NCBI GenBank assembly: GCA_913052345.1 | Contig: CAJXDR010000004.1 | Location: 1 to 64,000, forward strand | Source: UBA4421 sp002470275 | GTDB taxonomy: Bacteria > Pseudomonadota > Gammaproteobacteria > Pseudomonadales > Azotimanducaceae | Length of the DNA: 64,000 nt | Direction: 5' to 3' | Shown here: in pieces, positions 54,328 to 62,844 of the stretch | Layout of the letters: every line of letters begins with the position of its first letter | Position numbering within the stretch: position 1 is the first letter of the stretch | Translations under genes and position numbers: made by a program | The notes under the pieces: model-generated | What the model saw: only the letters and a program-made list of their open reading frames with translations | The model's database searches: none | What the model was told of the DNA's origin: nothing

Positions 54328-55782
54328 CTACTCATCAGGTACTCGGAGGGTCAGATACTGGGCGACATAACCGCGCCTGGTTTGCCTCAGGATTCTAATC
54401 GGGACGATGTCCCCTGGCGTCACCTGAGCCACCACGCGGCTGAAGTCCTCCAGCTCTTGAATAGCGACGCCGCGCATCCTTACGACGATATCCCCCCGGA
54501 TAAAGCCGGAGTCTCCCGCCAGACCCTCAGCCCTTATCACTTCTATCCCTGCCTCGATGCCCGCTTGCTGCAGAGTCTGGGCCGATGGTGGCGCTACCGT
54601 CATCCCAAAGGCGTCGGCCTGTCGTGGCGCACCTCCCCCTCGAGCGAGCATTGGATTATCAGGCAGCTCACCCAGGGTCACGGATAGCGTCACTTCCCGG
54701 CCGCCGCGAAACACCACGACCTCATAGGCCTTGCCGACGGCAGACCGCCCCACCCACTGTGGCAGCTCTCCAGAACGGCTAATTTCATGACCGCCAAACT
54801 CAAGAATGATGTCCTCTTCCTGCAGCCCCGCTGCAGCTGCAGGGCTGCCGTCCAGCACCCCTGCAACGAATGCCCCACGGGGCCTCTCAAGACCGAATCC
54901 CTCAGCAAGATCGCGGGTCAATTCGAAAATTTCAACGCCCAGCCAGCCACGCGCTACTTTTCCGTTTTCCTTAAGCTGCGAGGTGACCTCCATAGCCACA
55001 TCGATGGGGATGGCAAAACTAACGCCCATAAAGCCCCCTGAATTGGAATAGATTTGCGAATTGATGCCAATGACCTCTCCATCTAAATTAAATAATGGGC
55101 CACCAGAGTTCCCTGGGTTGATCGCCACGTCCGTTTGGATGAAGGGAACGTAGTCGCCATTTCGTCTGGTATTCAAGCTCCGGCCTTTGGCGCTGACAAT
55201 GCCTGCCGTGACCGAGTAATCAAACCCAAAGGGTGAGCCGATGGCCAGCACCCACTGACCCACTCGAACCTCTTCAGAACTTCCGATCTCAAGAAAGGGC
55301 AGGGGCTCATCGGCCTCCACCTTAAGAAGCGCCAGGTCCGAGCGCGGGTCTGTGCCAACCACCTCAGCAACGTATTCCGTGCGGTCGCTCATGCGAACGA
55401 TAATTTCCGAGGCCTCATCCACCACATGATGGTTAGTCAGAATGTATCCGTCTTCTTCAATGATAAAACCGCTGCCCAGGGACTGCCGTGCACGAGGCGC
55501 CTGGCGCTCATCCCCTCCAGGTGGACCGAAGAAGCGATAAAATTCCTCAAGGCGTTCGTCGTAAGGCATGCGGCGCTCGGACCGTGCATTACGCGGTCCA
55601 GAAGAACTGATGTTGACGACCGCCGCCTCGTTTTCTTCCACCAATTCGGAGAAATCTGGCAGCTCCGCCTGGGCCAGGGACGCCAGTCCCAGAGCAACAA
55701 AAAATAGGGCGTAGCTGAGATAGACTCGCGTCCCTGTGCACACGGCCTCCGCAGGCGATGTCGATCGTCGTCCTTCATTCAT
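54328..55782 (-). CDS. mucD: Periplasmic serine protease, DegP/MucD family
   Basis: 484-residue HtrA protease degrading misfolded envelope proteins. A signal peptide (cleavage near LASLAQA, about residue 39) precedes the trypsin-like domain with His in LTNHHVV, Asp in SDLALLKV and Ser in NPGNSGGPLF, and two PDZ domains (about 275-370 and 390-480). Its place after rseC matches mucD after mucC in Pseudomonas, so MucD is the best name; DegQ-like is possible. It overlaps rseC by eight bases. The sigma factor that usually heads this operon is missing. Confidence 0.93.
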   Translation of the reverse strand: MNEGRRSTSPAEAVCTGTRVYLSYALFFVALGLASLAQAELPDFSELVEENEAAVVNISSSGPRNARSERRMPYDERLEEFYRFFGPPGGDERQAPRARQSLGSGFIIEEDGYILTNHHVVDEASEIIVRMSDRTEYVAEVVGTDPRSDLALLKVEADEPLPFLEIGSSEEVRVGQWVLAIGSPFGFDYSVTAGIVSAKGRSLNTRRNGDYVPFIQTDVAINPGNSGGPLFNLDGEVIGINSQIYSNSGGFMGVSFAIPIDVAMEVTSQLKENGKVARGWLGVEIFELTRDLAEGFGLERPRGAFVAGVLDGSPAAAAGLQEEDIILEFGGHEISRSGELPQWVGRSAVGKAYEVVVFRGGREVTLSVTLGELPDNPMLARGGGAPRQADAFGMTVAPPSAQTLQQAGIEAGIEVIRAEGLAGDSGFIRGDIVVRMRGVAIQELEDFSRVVAQVTPGDIVPIRILRQTRRGYVAQYLTLRVPDE

Positions 55783-56260
55783 CGTCTAATCCTCGCTTGT
55801 GTTTCGCGACTATGGCGCGTCTATCTGACTCTAGGGACCCCGCCTTGCCGTCTTCGGCAGAACGAATCGCTTGGCTCGATCCACCGATATTGGGTGCGGC
55901 GGGAACGCCTTTCAAGGCTTTCGCTAAATTCGGGACTGAACGCCGGGCAAGCCAAGCAGAGCAGCCCAGAGCGACCCCCAGCACCCCAGTAACGCCGAGC
56001 AGCGTAACCGGGGCGGATACGCCCTGGAGCAGCCAAACAGCAGAACTGACGGCCAACAGCGGCAGACCAAAGAGTTTCAGCGTGAGCAAATTCAGAAGGG
56101 ATGCGTCCAACTGTAGCTCCCCGGGCGTTCCCTTAGGCTCCATTCCCGAAGAAGATTTTGCACAGCCCACCACGCAGGCGCTACAGGGGTTGTCCTGCGC
56201 TGAGAGGATGAGCCTCTGGGATTGCGCTTCATGATAGGCATAGACACGACGTACAATCAT
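55775..56260 (-). CDS. rseC: RseC/MucC family membrane protein
   Basis: 161-residue inner-membrane protein. The cysteine motif PCSACVVGCAK near residue 26 and two transmembrane segments (about residues 60-80 and 84-105) are the RseC pattern. RseC helps reduce SoxR with the Rsx complex in E. coli and is the last gene of rpoE-rseABC there. From the ATG at 56260 the start reads MIVRRVYAY; five more residues are possible. It is now the first gene of its operon, 101 bp from divergent nadB, with rpoE, rseA and rseB absent. Confidence 0.85.
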   Translation of the reverse strand: MIVRRVYAYHEAQSQRLILSAQDNPCSACVVGCAKSSSGMEPKGTPGELQLDASLLNLLTLKLFGLPLLAVSSAVWLLQGVSAPVTLLGVTGVLGVALGCSAWLARRSVPNLAKALKGVPAAPNIGGSSQAIRSAEDGKAGSLESDRRAIVAKHKRGLDDE

Positions 56261-56308
56261 TTTGCCTTCCTCCAATTGACCTTCTACTTATTGACCAAGA
56301 AGGGGTCG

Positions 56309-56336
56309 TTCACGGGGCACGGTGCCAGTCTATAAT
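56309..56336 (+). promoter_or_regulatory. Probable sigma70-type promoter of nadB
   Basis: A perfect -10 hexamer TATAAT (56331-56336) is preceded after 16 bp by TTCACG (56309-56314), four of six bases matching the -35 consensus. It is about 25 bp before the nadB ATG in the short divergent gap with rseC. The opposite-strand promoter for rseC was not resolved. Confidence 0.6.
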
Positions 56337-56361
56337 GTTCTCCCGTATTGGGTAGAGATAT

Positions 56362-57975
56362 ATGTCACAGAGATTCACAACAGATGTATTGGTCATTGGC
56401 GGCGGCGCTGCCGGGCTCTCCACTGCCCTAACGCTTGCTCAACATGCGCGCGTTACCGTCCTGTGCAAGGGTGACATTACGACCGGCTCATCCCATTGGG
56501 CCCAGGGCGGTGTGGCAGCGGTCACGGACCCTGAGGACAGCTTTGATGCTCACGTGCGGGATACGCTCGATGCGGGCGCAGGCCTTTGCGACAAGCATGT
56601 GGTTGAAGCCACCATCAAGTCCGCACCTAAAATCGTCGAGCAGCTCACCACCTGGGGTCTAGAGTTTGACCAAGAAGACAATGGCCTGCATCTCACCCGA
56701 GAAGGGGGGCATTCTCACCGGCGGGTCATCCACGTGGCCGATGCCACGGGCAAGGCCATCACCCAAACGCTGACGGAGCAGGTGTTAGACCATGGCAACA
56801 TCGAACTCTTTAATGATCGCGTGGCAATCGATCTGATCAATCTCTCTACCCTGGGTCGCCATCCTAGCCGCTGCGCTGGGGCCTACGTTCTTAACCGCAC
56901 GAGCGGCCGCGTTGAGGTCTTCCAGGCAAAATTTGTCGTGCTCGCCACGGGCGGGGCAAGCAAGGTCTATCTCTATACCAGCAATCCCGACGGATCCACT
57001 GGCGACGGGATCGCCATGGCCTGGCGAGCAGGTTGCCGGGTTGCCAACATGGAGTTCAACCAATTCCACCCCACCTGCCTATACCACCCCCATGCCGGTT
57101 CGTTTCTCATTTCAGAGGCAGTTCGCGGGGAGGGTGGCGTCCTGCGGCTGCCCAATGGGCAAACGTTCATGAAACATTTCGACGAACGCCGAGAGCTTGC
57201 ACCCAGGGACGTTGTCGCCCGTGCTATTGATCATGAAATGAAACGCCTGGGCGCGGACTGCGTCTATCTGGACATCAGCCACCGGCCGGCGGAATTCATC
57301 CACCATCACTTCCCTAACATTGCCTTGAAGTGCTCGGAATTTGGTATTGATATCACCCGCGAGGCGATACCGGTTGTTCCTGCAGCGCACTATACCTGCG
57401 GGGGTGTTGTGGTGGATGAACATGGTCGCACGGATCTGGCCAATCTCTACGCCGTCGGTGAGGTCAGCTGCACGGGTCTTCACGGCGCCAATCGCCTGGC
57501 CAGCAACTCTCTGCTCGAGTGCCTTGTTTTTGGCCAGCGTGCGGCCGACAAGATAATAGGCCAACTCGAAAGGCCCTTCTCCACCCCCTATATCCCTAGG
57601 TGGGACGAATCTAAGGTCACAGACTCCGATGAATCCATCATCATCGCTCACAACTGGGAGGAGTTACGCCGCTTCATGTGGGACTATGTTGGCATTGTTA
57701 GATCGGACAAAAGGCTGATGCGCGCCCATCGGCGTATCGAACTGCTAAAACAAGAAATCCACGATTATTATACGACCTATCGCGTCACCGACGACCTCAT
57801 CGAACTCCGCAATCTTCTACACGTTGCGGATTTAATTGTGCGCAGTGCGCTCAAGCGCAAGGAGAGTCGCGGCCTGAACTTCAACCTGGACTATCCGCAA
57901 CATAGCGACGTCGCCGTGGATACAATTTTATTTCCAGGAAGCCTTGAGCAGCTCGATACCGTGAGGCTCTCCTAG
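56362..57975 (+). CDS. nadB: L-aspartate oxidase
   Basis: 537-residue FAD enzyme oxidising L-aspartate to iminoaspartate, the first step of de novo NAD synthesis. It has the FAD-binding start VLVIGGGAAGLSTAL, the SSHWAQGGVAAV block, the substrate region HTLGGVV-type AAHYTCGGVVVDEHGRT and the C-terminal helical domain. Length equals E. coli NadB (540). In E. coli and Pseudomonas it neighbours the rpoE operon; here it directly faces rseC. Confidence 0.97.
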   Translation: MSQRFTTDVLVIGGGAAGLSTALTLAQHARVTVLCKGDITTGSSHWAQGGVAAVTDPEDSFDAHVRDTLDAGAGLCDKHVVEATIKSAPKIVEQLTTWGLEFDQEDNGLHLTREGGHSHRRVIHVADATGKAITQTLTEQVLDHGNIELFNDRVAIDLINLSTLGRHPSRCAGAYVLNRTSGRVEVFQAKFVVLATGGASKVYLYTSNPDGSTGDGIAMAWRAGCRVANMEFNQFHPTCLYHPHAGSFLISEAVRGEGGVLRLPNGQTFMKHFDERRELAPRDVVARAIDHEMKRLGADCVYLDISHRPAEFIHHHFPNIALKCSEFGIDITREAIPVVPAAHYTCGGVVVDEHGRTDLANLYAVGEVSCTGLHGANRLASNSLLECLVFGQRAADKIIGQLERPFSTPYIPRWDESKVTDSDESIIIAHNWEELRRFMWDYVGIVRSDKRLMRAHRRIELLKQEIHDYYTTYRVTDDLIELRNLLHVADLIVRSALKRKESRGLNFNLDYPQHSDVAVDTILFPGSLEQLDTVRLS

Positions 57976-58002
57976 CACTAGGCAGGCGCATGTCTAAGGA
58001 CC

Positions 58003-58467
58003 TCACGTCAAAAGGTTTCGACGCAGGAGCGACCAGTGCTGAGCAGATAATTCGTCGCGAAACAGCGCCATAAATCCGCCGTGATCAACGCGCAAGATGA
58101 TGCAAAACTCGCACAGCCAGACTTGGTCAAAACGGTCCGCGGCAAAGCCTCGGCGTAGCACGTCCTCATGGTCGGAGATGTCGTATCTAATTTTTTGTGG
58201 CCGTCGAACTCGCGCAACCACCGATGATGCCGACAGCAGACTCAGGGCAAGCCCCGTTCCGCCGAGCAACGTCCAGGCGCCCAGGACGCTGAGCGCGAGC
58301 CAGGCCCCAAGCAGCACCCGGCGCTTGGACCCAGGCCATAGATACAGATATCGCTGCTCTCCAATGGCCTCTATGTATGGCAGCGATCTGTCTTTCAGTG
58401 CGCCCCCGCTTGGCCTCGACTGGCGGCTGGGCCTACAGCACGCCCCGATGCCCAATGATTTTTTCAA
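58003..58467 (-). CDS. cptA: CptA/YgfX-like membrane protein
   Basis: Short protein with a hydrophobic double segment (about residues 50-81) and a C-terminal soluble part ending WSLLRRNLL, matching the YgfX (CptA) family, which pairs with SdhE and has been linked to toxin-like effects on division proteins in E. coli. The call rests on this pattern and on overlap with sdhE. The start is unclear: the frame opens with a TTG at 58467, 35 bp inside sdhE, and no ATG is available before the membrane segment. It converges on nadB with 27 bp between stops. Confidence 0.75.
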   Translation of the reverse strand: MKKSLGIGACCRPSRQSRPSGGALKDRSLPYIEAIGEQRYLYLWPGSKRRVLLGAWLALSVLGAWTLLGGTGLALSLLSASSVVARVRRPQKIRYDISDHEDVLRRGFAADRFDQVWLCEFCIILRVDHGGFMALFRDELSAQHWSLLRRNLLT

Positions 58468-58699
58468 TTAAAGCCATTAGGGCTGGATCCGAGGGCACCA
58501 CTCTGCGCAGGAGCAGGTCATTGATCTCCACATCCTCGCGGGAGAGCAGGGCCTCGTATAGCACCTGCTCTCCGTGTTCCAACCCCAAGTAACAGTCTCG
58601 GGCAAAGGGCACCAGCTTCATCTCTAGTTCCGTAAGCCCGCGCCGACTTCGCCAATAGATATGCTTTAACTCTTCAGGTATCAAATCCATCTCCAGCAT
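58433..58699 (-). CDS. sdhE: FAD assembly factor SdhE
   Basis: 88-residue helical protein that helps attach FAD covalently to succinate dehydrogenase SdhA. The conserved surface motif HIYWRSRRGLTELEM (about residues 13-27) with the essential RG pair is intact, followed by the FARDCYLGLEHGEQ block. A second ATG three codons in is an alternative start. It heads the sdhE-cptA pair and is divergent from ygfZ, the usual trio in gammaproteobacteria. Confidence 0.93.
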   Translation of the reverse strand: MLEMDLIPEELKHIYWRSRRGLTELEMKLVPFARDCYLGLEHGEQVLYEALLSREDVEINDLLLRRVVPSDPALMALIEKIIGHRGVL

Positions 58700-58761
58700 G
58701 TTGCTTTTGGGCCATTTATTCAGGCAGTCTTTTGATTCAACCGGCGTGCGAAGAATCGGAC

Positions 58762-59490
58762 ATGGCAGACATTTGGCGTGACTTAAAAATGATCTCCCTG
58801 GAGGGCGTGGCCGTCAAAGACTTTCTTCAGGGCTACATCACCAGCGATGCGGTCACGATCCAGGCGGAGATTGAACAGCCCTTCGCCATTTGCAATCTGC
58901 GAGGACGGGTTCTCAGCAACGGCTGGGCCCTGGGCGACGACCACTGTATTAAGCTCTACGTTCACGCCTCCCTAGCCCAACGCACGGCAGAATTTTTGAG
59001 TCGTTACGCCATGTTCTCCAAGTGCGATATTGCTATCGCCGATGAGGCGCCTCGTCTGTATCCACGAGCGCCAGAGGAGCGGACGCTGCTGCCTGGCTGG
59101 TCCTTGTGCGATGCAGGCTACGCCGGCGCTATCGAGGAACCCACCGCCACCAGCCTGAGCATCAATCCCTACGACATGTTGATCGAAAGAAAGCATGCGC
59201 TGATTAGTAAACCCAGCAGCGAGCGCTTTCTACCCCAGGCCCTGGGCCTTGACCTGGTGGGTGCCGTGGATTTTAAGAAGGGCTGTTATCTCGGGCAGGA
59301 GATTGTTGCGCGCACCCATTTTCGCGGCGCTCTGAAACGCAAGCTTGCGCTCTTTAAATGGCAGGGGGAGCCCCCTGTCATTGGCGAAAATTGGAAATCG
59401 ACGGCTGGACAAGAGGGGGAGGTCGTTATGGTATCCGAGTCATCGGCCACGGGTGGCAACGGCCTCTGGGTCACTCAGATTGCGTCCTAG
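58762..59490 (+). CDS. ygfZ: tRNA-modifying/folate-binding protein YgfZ
   Basis: 242-residue GcvT-like protein that uses tetrahydrofolate and supports iron-sulfur enzymes such as the tRNA methylthiotransferase MiaB. The signature KGCYLGQEIVARTHFRG with its conserved cysteine is at about residues 173-189. The protein is shorter than E. coli YgfZ (326) but in the range of other families. The ATG at 58762 is preferred over a TTG at 58732. It converges on the next gene with six bases between stops. Confidence 0.93.
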   Translation: MADIWRDLKMISLEGVAVKDFLQGYITSDAVTIQAEIEQPFAICNLRGRVLSNGWALGDDHCIKLYVHASLAQRTAEFLSRYAMFSKCDIAIADEAPRLYPRAPEERTLLPGWSLCDAGYAGAIEEPTATSLSINPYDMLIERKHALISKPSSERFLPQALGLDLVGAVDFKKGCYLGQEIVARTHFRGALKRKLALFKWQGEPPVIGENWKSTAGQEGEVVMVSESSATGGNGLWVTQIAS

Positions 59491-59496
59491 ACAGCG

Positions 59497-60633
59497 CTAC
59501 CAGACGAGATCCTCTAGGTCAGTTAGGGGGTGCGCCGCCCAGCTAGACTGAAAGTGGGCATCGAGATCCTCGGCACGGATGTGCTCTATGCGTTCCGCAG
59601 TCCAGTTAGGAGTGCCGTCTTTATCGATAAGGAGGGCTCTGACGCCCTCAACAAAATCGGGACGACGTAGACATTCGCATGCAATCGTCAGCTCCATTCT
59701 GAAGGCATCCGCTAAGGTCATTGTTGTTACTCTCGCGAGCTGCTCAAAGACAATGGCTGCGGTCATTGGGCAGCCCTTCCTCAAGTTTGAAATACCTCGA
59801 TCAATCCACGGAGACACCCCCTCAAGATCGCAGATACTGCTCACGCATGCCCCCGGCGTACTAAGGTTCACCGCCTCGGGCGACAGGGCAATCAGCTCGC
59901 TGGCGGGCATGCCTTCCAGGTGGCGCTGCGGTGCTAGATAGTCACCAAGAAGGAGGCGATTGGCTTCGTGCTGACCCACTCGGAAATCGAGATTCACAAT
60001 ACCGCCTAGGCAGCTCTGGCGGGCATCATGGGCTATACAATGTGTCGCCATGTGGAGTGATAACGCATCCGTCGCATTGACCTGACTCCCAGTCAGACCA
60101 AGAAAGACTGCTACGGAGGTGGGCAGTTGACGCAGCACCCAGCTGCCTCCTGCATCTGGGAAAAGGCCGATGGTGATCTCGGGAAAGGCGAGGCGCGACC
60201 GCTCCGTGACGATCCGAAATTCCGACGCCGAAAATAGTCCAAAACCACCGCCCATCACGATACCGTGACCGATGCAGATGAGAGGCTTCGGAAACCGATG
60301 CATCATATAGTTCAAGCGATATTCGGCAGAGAAAAAGCGCTGGGGATAGTCGTCCACTAGCGCCCCACGGTCTCGATTCTTAACCGCTGCCCGATACAGC
60401 GCCTGCACATCGCCGCCGGCGCAAAACGCTTTCTCTCCCTCTCCCGTCAGCAGCACGGCCGCAATATCTTCTCTTCCGCCCCAGGACCCAAGCCGCTCGG
60501 TGAGTAGTTCGATGGCCACCAGGCTAAGGGCGTTCAATGACCCTGGCCTGTTAAGGCGCGCGTGGCCGACCCAACACCCCTCTCCGGAGGGAAGCTCTTC
60601 AAATAACACCTCTGCCTCTTCAACCAACGCCAC
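59497..60633 (-). CDS. Enoyl-CoA hydratase/isomerase family protein, 3-hydroxyisobutyryl-CoA hydrolase-like
   Basis: 378-residue crotonase-fold protein. The length and the blocks CAGGDVQALY, GIVMGGGFGLFSASEFRI and FPEITIGLFPDAGGSW match the 3-hydroxyisobutyryl-CoA hydrolase subfamily (valine degradation), which is longer than normal enoyl-CoA hydratases. Oxyanion-hole glycines and the acidic residues of the active site are visible. No other valine-degradation gene is next to it, so the substrate is not settled. The start is a GTG. ung lies 11 bp upstream in the same direction. Confidence 0.85.
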   Translation of the reverse strand: MALVEEAEVLFEELPSGEGCWVGHARLNRPGSLNALSLVAIELLTERLGSWGGREDIAAVLLTGEGEKAFCAGGDVQALYRAAVKNRDRGALVDDYPQRFFSAEYRLNYMMHRFPKPLICIGHGIVMGGGFGLFSASEFRIVTERSRLAFPEITIGLFPDAGGSWVLRQLPTSVAVFLGLTGSQVNATDALSLHMATHCIAHDARQSCLGGIVNLDFRVGQHEANRLLLGDYLAPQRHLEGMPASELIALSPEAVNLSTPGACVSSICDLEGVSPWIDRGISNLRKGCPMTAAIVFEQLARVTTMTLADAFRMELTIACECLRRPDFVEGVRALLIDKDGTPNWTAERIEHIRAEDLDAHFQSSWAAHPLTDLEDLVW

Positions 60634-60644
60634 CTCTCCTCTCG

Positions 60645-61346
60645 CTATCGTATTAAACCAGCCTGCCAGTCGATGGCCGGAAGCTGCTGGGCTTCAAGTA
60701 TTCTGTTGACCTGGGAGAAATGACCACAACCGAAAAACCCACGATGCGCCGACAGCGGGGAAGGATGAGGGGCGGTCAACACATGGTGCCGGGAAGTATC
60801 AATAAGTTGGCCCTTTTTCTGGGCGTAGCTACCCCAAAGCAGGAAAATCAGACCCTCAAGCTTTTCCGTTAGGCGCTCAACGAGCATATCGGTAAATTGC
60901 TCCCAGCCACGACCCTGATGAGAACCTGCCTTAGCGTGCTCCACGGTCAATACAGCATTTAGCAACAGCACGCCCTGACTTGCCCAAGCCGTCAAATCCC
61001 CGCTTTTCGGCATCGTGGTTAGCCCCAGATCCGTCTGGATTTCCCGATAAATATTGCGTAAGGAAGGCGGTAGCTGCACGCCCTCCGGCACGGAGAAACA
61101 GAGCCCCTGAGCCTGTCCAGGGCCGTGGTAGGGATCCTGTCCGATCAGCACGACTTTGACTTGGTCTACCGGCAGCAGATTCATGGCCGCAAAAATTTTG
61201 TCACCCGAGGGGTAAACGACCTTCCCCAAGCGCTTCTGATCCAGAAGGAAATCGCGCAATGACCGCATATAGGGTAGATCAAACTGGTCTCCCAGCAAGG
61301 CCTGCCAGGACGCGTGCAGCTGCAGGGGCCTTTTCTTAGCGGTCAT
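60645..61346 (-). CDS. ung: Uracil-DNA glycosylase
   Basis: 233-residue base-excision enzyme removing uracil from DNA. The water-activating Asp is in VVLIGQDPYHGPGQAQG, the minor-groove loop in APHPSPLSAHRGFFGCGHFS with the catalytic His, and the LLLNAVLTVE block lies between. Length matches E. coli (229). It lies five bases after lysS and before the hydratase-family gene, so all are probably co-transcribed from prfB. Confidence 0.97.
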   Translation of the reverse strand: MTAKKRPLQLHASWQALLGDQFDLPYMRSLRDFLLDQKRLGKVVYPSGDKIFAAMNLLPVDQVKVVLIGQDPYHGPGQAQGLCFSVPEGVQLPPSLRNIYREIQTDLGLTTMPKSGDLTAWASQGVLLLNAVLTVEHAKAGSHQGRGWEQFTDMLVERLTEKLEGLIFLLWGSYAQKKGQLIDTSRHHVLTAPHPSPLSAHRGFFGCGHFSQVNRILEAQQLPAIDWQAGLIR

Positions 61347-61351
61347 CGACG

Positions 61352-62824
61352 CTACTGAGATCGCATGAGTGGGAACAGCAGAACATCTCGGATCGATGGC
61401 GCATCCGTCAGCAACATAACCAAGCGATCAATACCAATGCCCTCCCCGGCCGTGGGCGGCAGACCATATTCAAGGGCGGTGATGTAGTCCTGATCAAAGT
61501 GCATGGCCTCATTGTCGCCCTGTGACTTGAGCTCGGCCTGTGCGCGAAAACGTGCTGCCTGATCCACCGGATCATTCAGTTCAGAGAAACCGTTCGCATA
61601 TTCACGACCACCGATAAAAAGCTCAAAGCGATCCGTGATGTCGGGGTTGTCATCGTTGCGACGGGCAAGCGGCGACACCTCCGCCGGATATTCGGTAATG
61701 TAGGTTGGCTCAGATAGACGGCTTTCAACCCGGGCCTCAAAAACCTCCATCTGCAAACGTCCCAGGCCCCAATGCTCCTCCACATGCTCGTCCGCCAGCA
61801 GCTTACGAAGATAGTCCTCATCCGAGACCTTTGCCTCGGGTACGTCCCCATATCTCGCTAACGATTCTGACATGCTGATGCGTAAGGGCGCCTTCGAAAA
61901 ATCCAGCGCTATCCCCTGATAGGTAAATGTCTGAGTCCCCAGGATATCTCTCGTTAGACCTTGCAGCAGCTCATCAGTTAGGTCCATCAGATCAGCATAG
62001 CTCGCATAAGCCTGATAGAACTCGAGCATCGTAAATTCAGGGTTATGCCGGGTCGACAGGCCCTCATTCCTAAAGTTGCGGTTGATCTCGTACACCCGTT
62101 CAAAACCACCGACCACCAGGCGCTTGAGAAAGAGCTCTGGCGCAACGCGCAAAAACAGGGGCATATCTAAGGCATTGTGGTGCGTGGTGAACGGCCGCGC
62201 CGTCGCCCCGCCTGGAATGCTATGCATCATCGGCGTCTCCACCTCAAGATAATCGCGCTGGTGAAAGAAAGAGCGAAGTTTCTCGATAATCTGAGAGCGC
62301 ACTTTAAAGATCTGGCGGCTGTCTTCGTTGACGATTAAGTCAAGGTAACGTCGCCGGTAACGCAACTCTTGGTCCGTCACCCCATGGAATTTTTCCGGCA
62401 ACGGTAAGAGTGTCTTATTGAGCAAAACAATCTCAGCTGCATGAACGCTCAGTTCGCCTTTGTTGGTCCGCATCAGCGTACCGGTAACGCCGACGATATC
62501 GCCCATTTCCCAGGTCTGAGTAAAGGCTTCGTAGGCCGCCTCTCCAATATCTCCGCGATTCAGGTAGCACTGAATTCGCCCGCTCGTGTCCTGCAGGGTT
62601 ATAAAACTGGCCTTACCCATTACCCGGCGCAACATCACGCGTCCGGCGACTGCCGTGGCGATTCCTTGCTCAGCCAGTTCAGCCTTATCCAGATGCTCAC
62701 AGCGCTCGTGCAGCTCTGACGCCAGCGCCTGCCGATGAAAATCGTTGCGGTATCCCTCACCCTCGGCCAACCAACGCTCCATCTTCACGCGACGGTTAGC
62801 CAGGACATCTCGTTCTTCACTCAT
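61352..62824 (-). CDS. lysS: Lysyl-tRNA synthetase, class II
   Basis: 490-residue synthetase. The N-terminal OB-fold anticodon-binding domain (about residues 55-150; VAGRVMLRRVMGKASFITLQD) is followed by the class II core with motif 1 (FFHQRDYLEVETPMMHSIPG), motif 2 (FERVYEINRNFRNEGLSTRHNPEF) and motif 3 (GIGIDRLVMLLT). It follows prfB by 20 bp, the classical prfB-lysS order. Confidence 0.97.
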   Translation of the reverse strand: MSEERDVLANRRVKMERWLAEGEGYRNDFHRQALASELHERCEHLDKAELAEQGIATAVAGRVMLRRVMGKASFITLQDTSGRIQCYLNRGDIGEAAYEAFTQTWEMGDIVGVTGTLMRTNKGELSVHAAEIVLLNKTLLPLPEKFHGVTDQELRYRRRYLDLIVNEDSRQIFKVRSQIIEKLRSFFHQRDYLEVETPMMHSIPGGATARPFTTHHNALDMPLFLRVAPELFLKRLVVGGFERVYEINRNFRNEGLSTRHNPEFTMLEFYQAYASYADLMDLTDELLQGLTRDILGTQTFTYQGIALDFSKAPLRISMSESLARYGDVPEAKVSDEDYLRKLLADEHVEEHWGLGRLQMEVFEARVESRLSEPTYITEYPAEVSPLARRNDDNPDITDRFELFIGGREYANGFSELNDPVDQAARFRAQAELKSQGDNEAMHFDQDYITALEYGLPPTAGEGIGIDRLVMLLTDAPSIRDVLLFPLMRSQ

Positions 62825-62844
62825 AGCCTTTCTCTTTCTTGACG

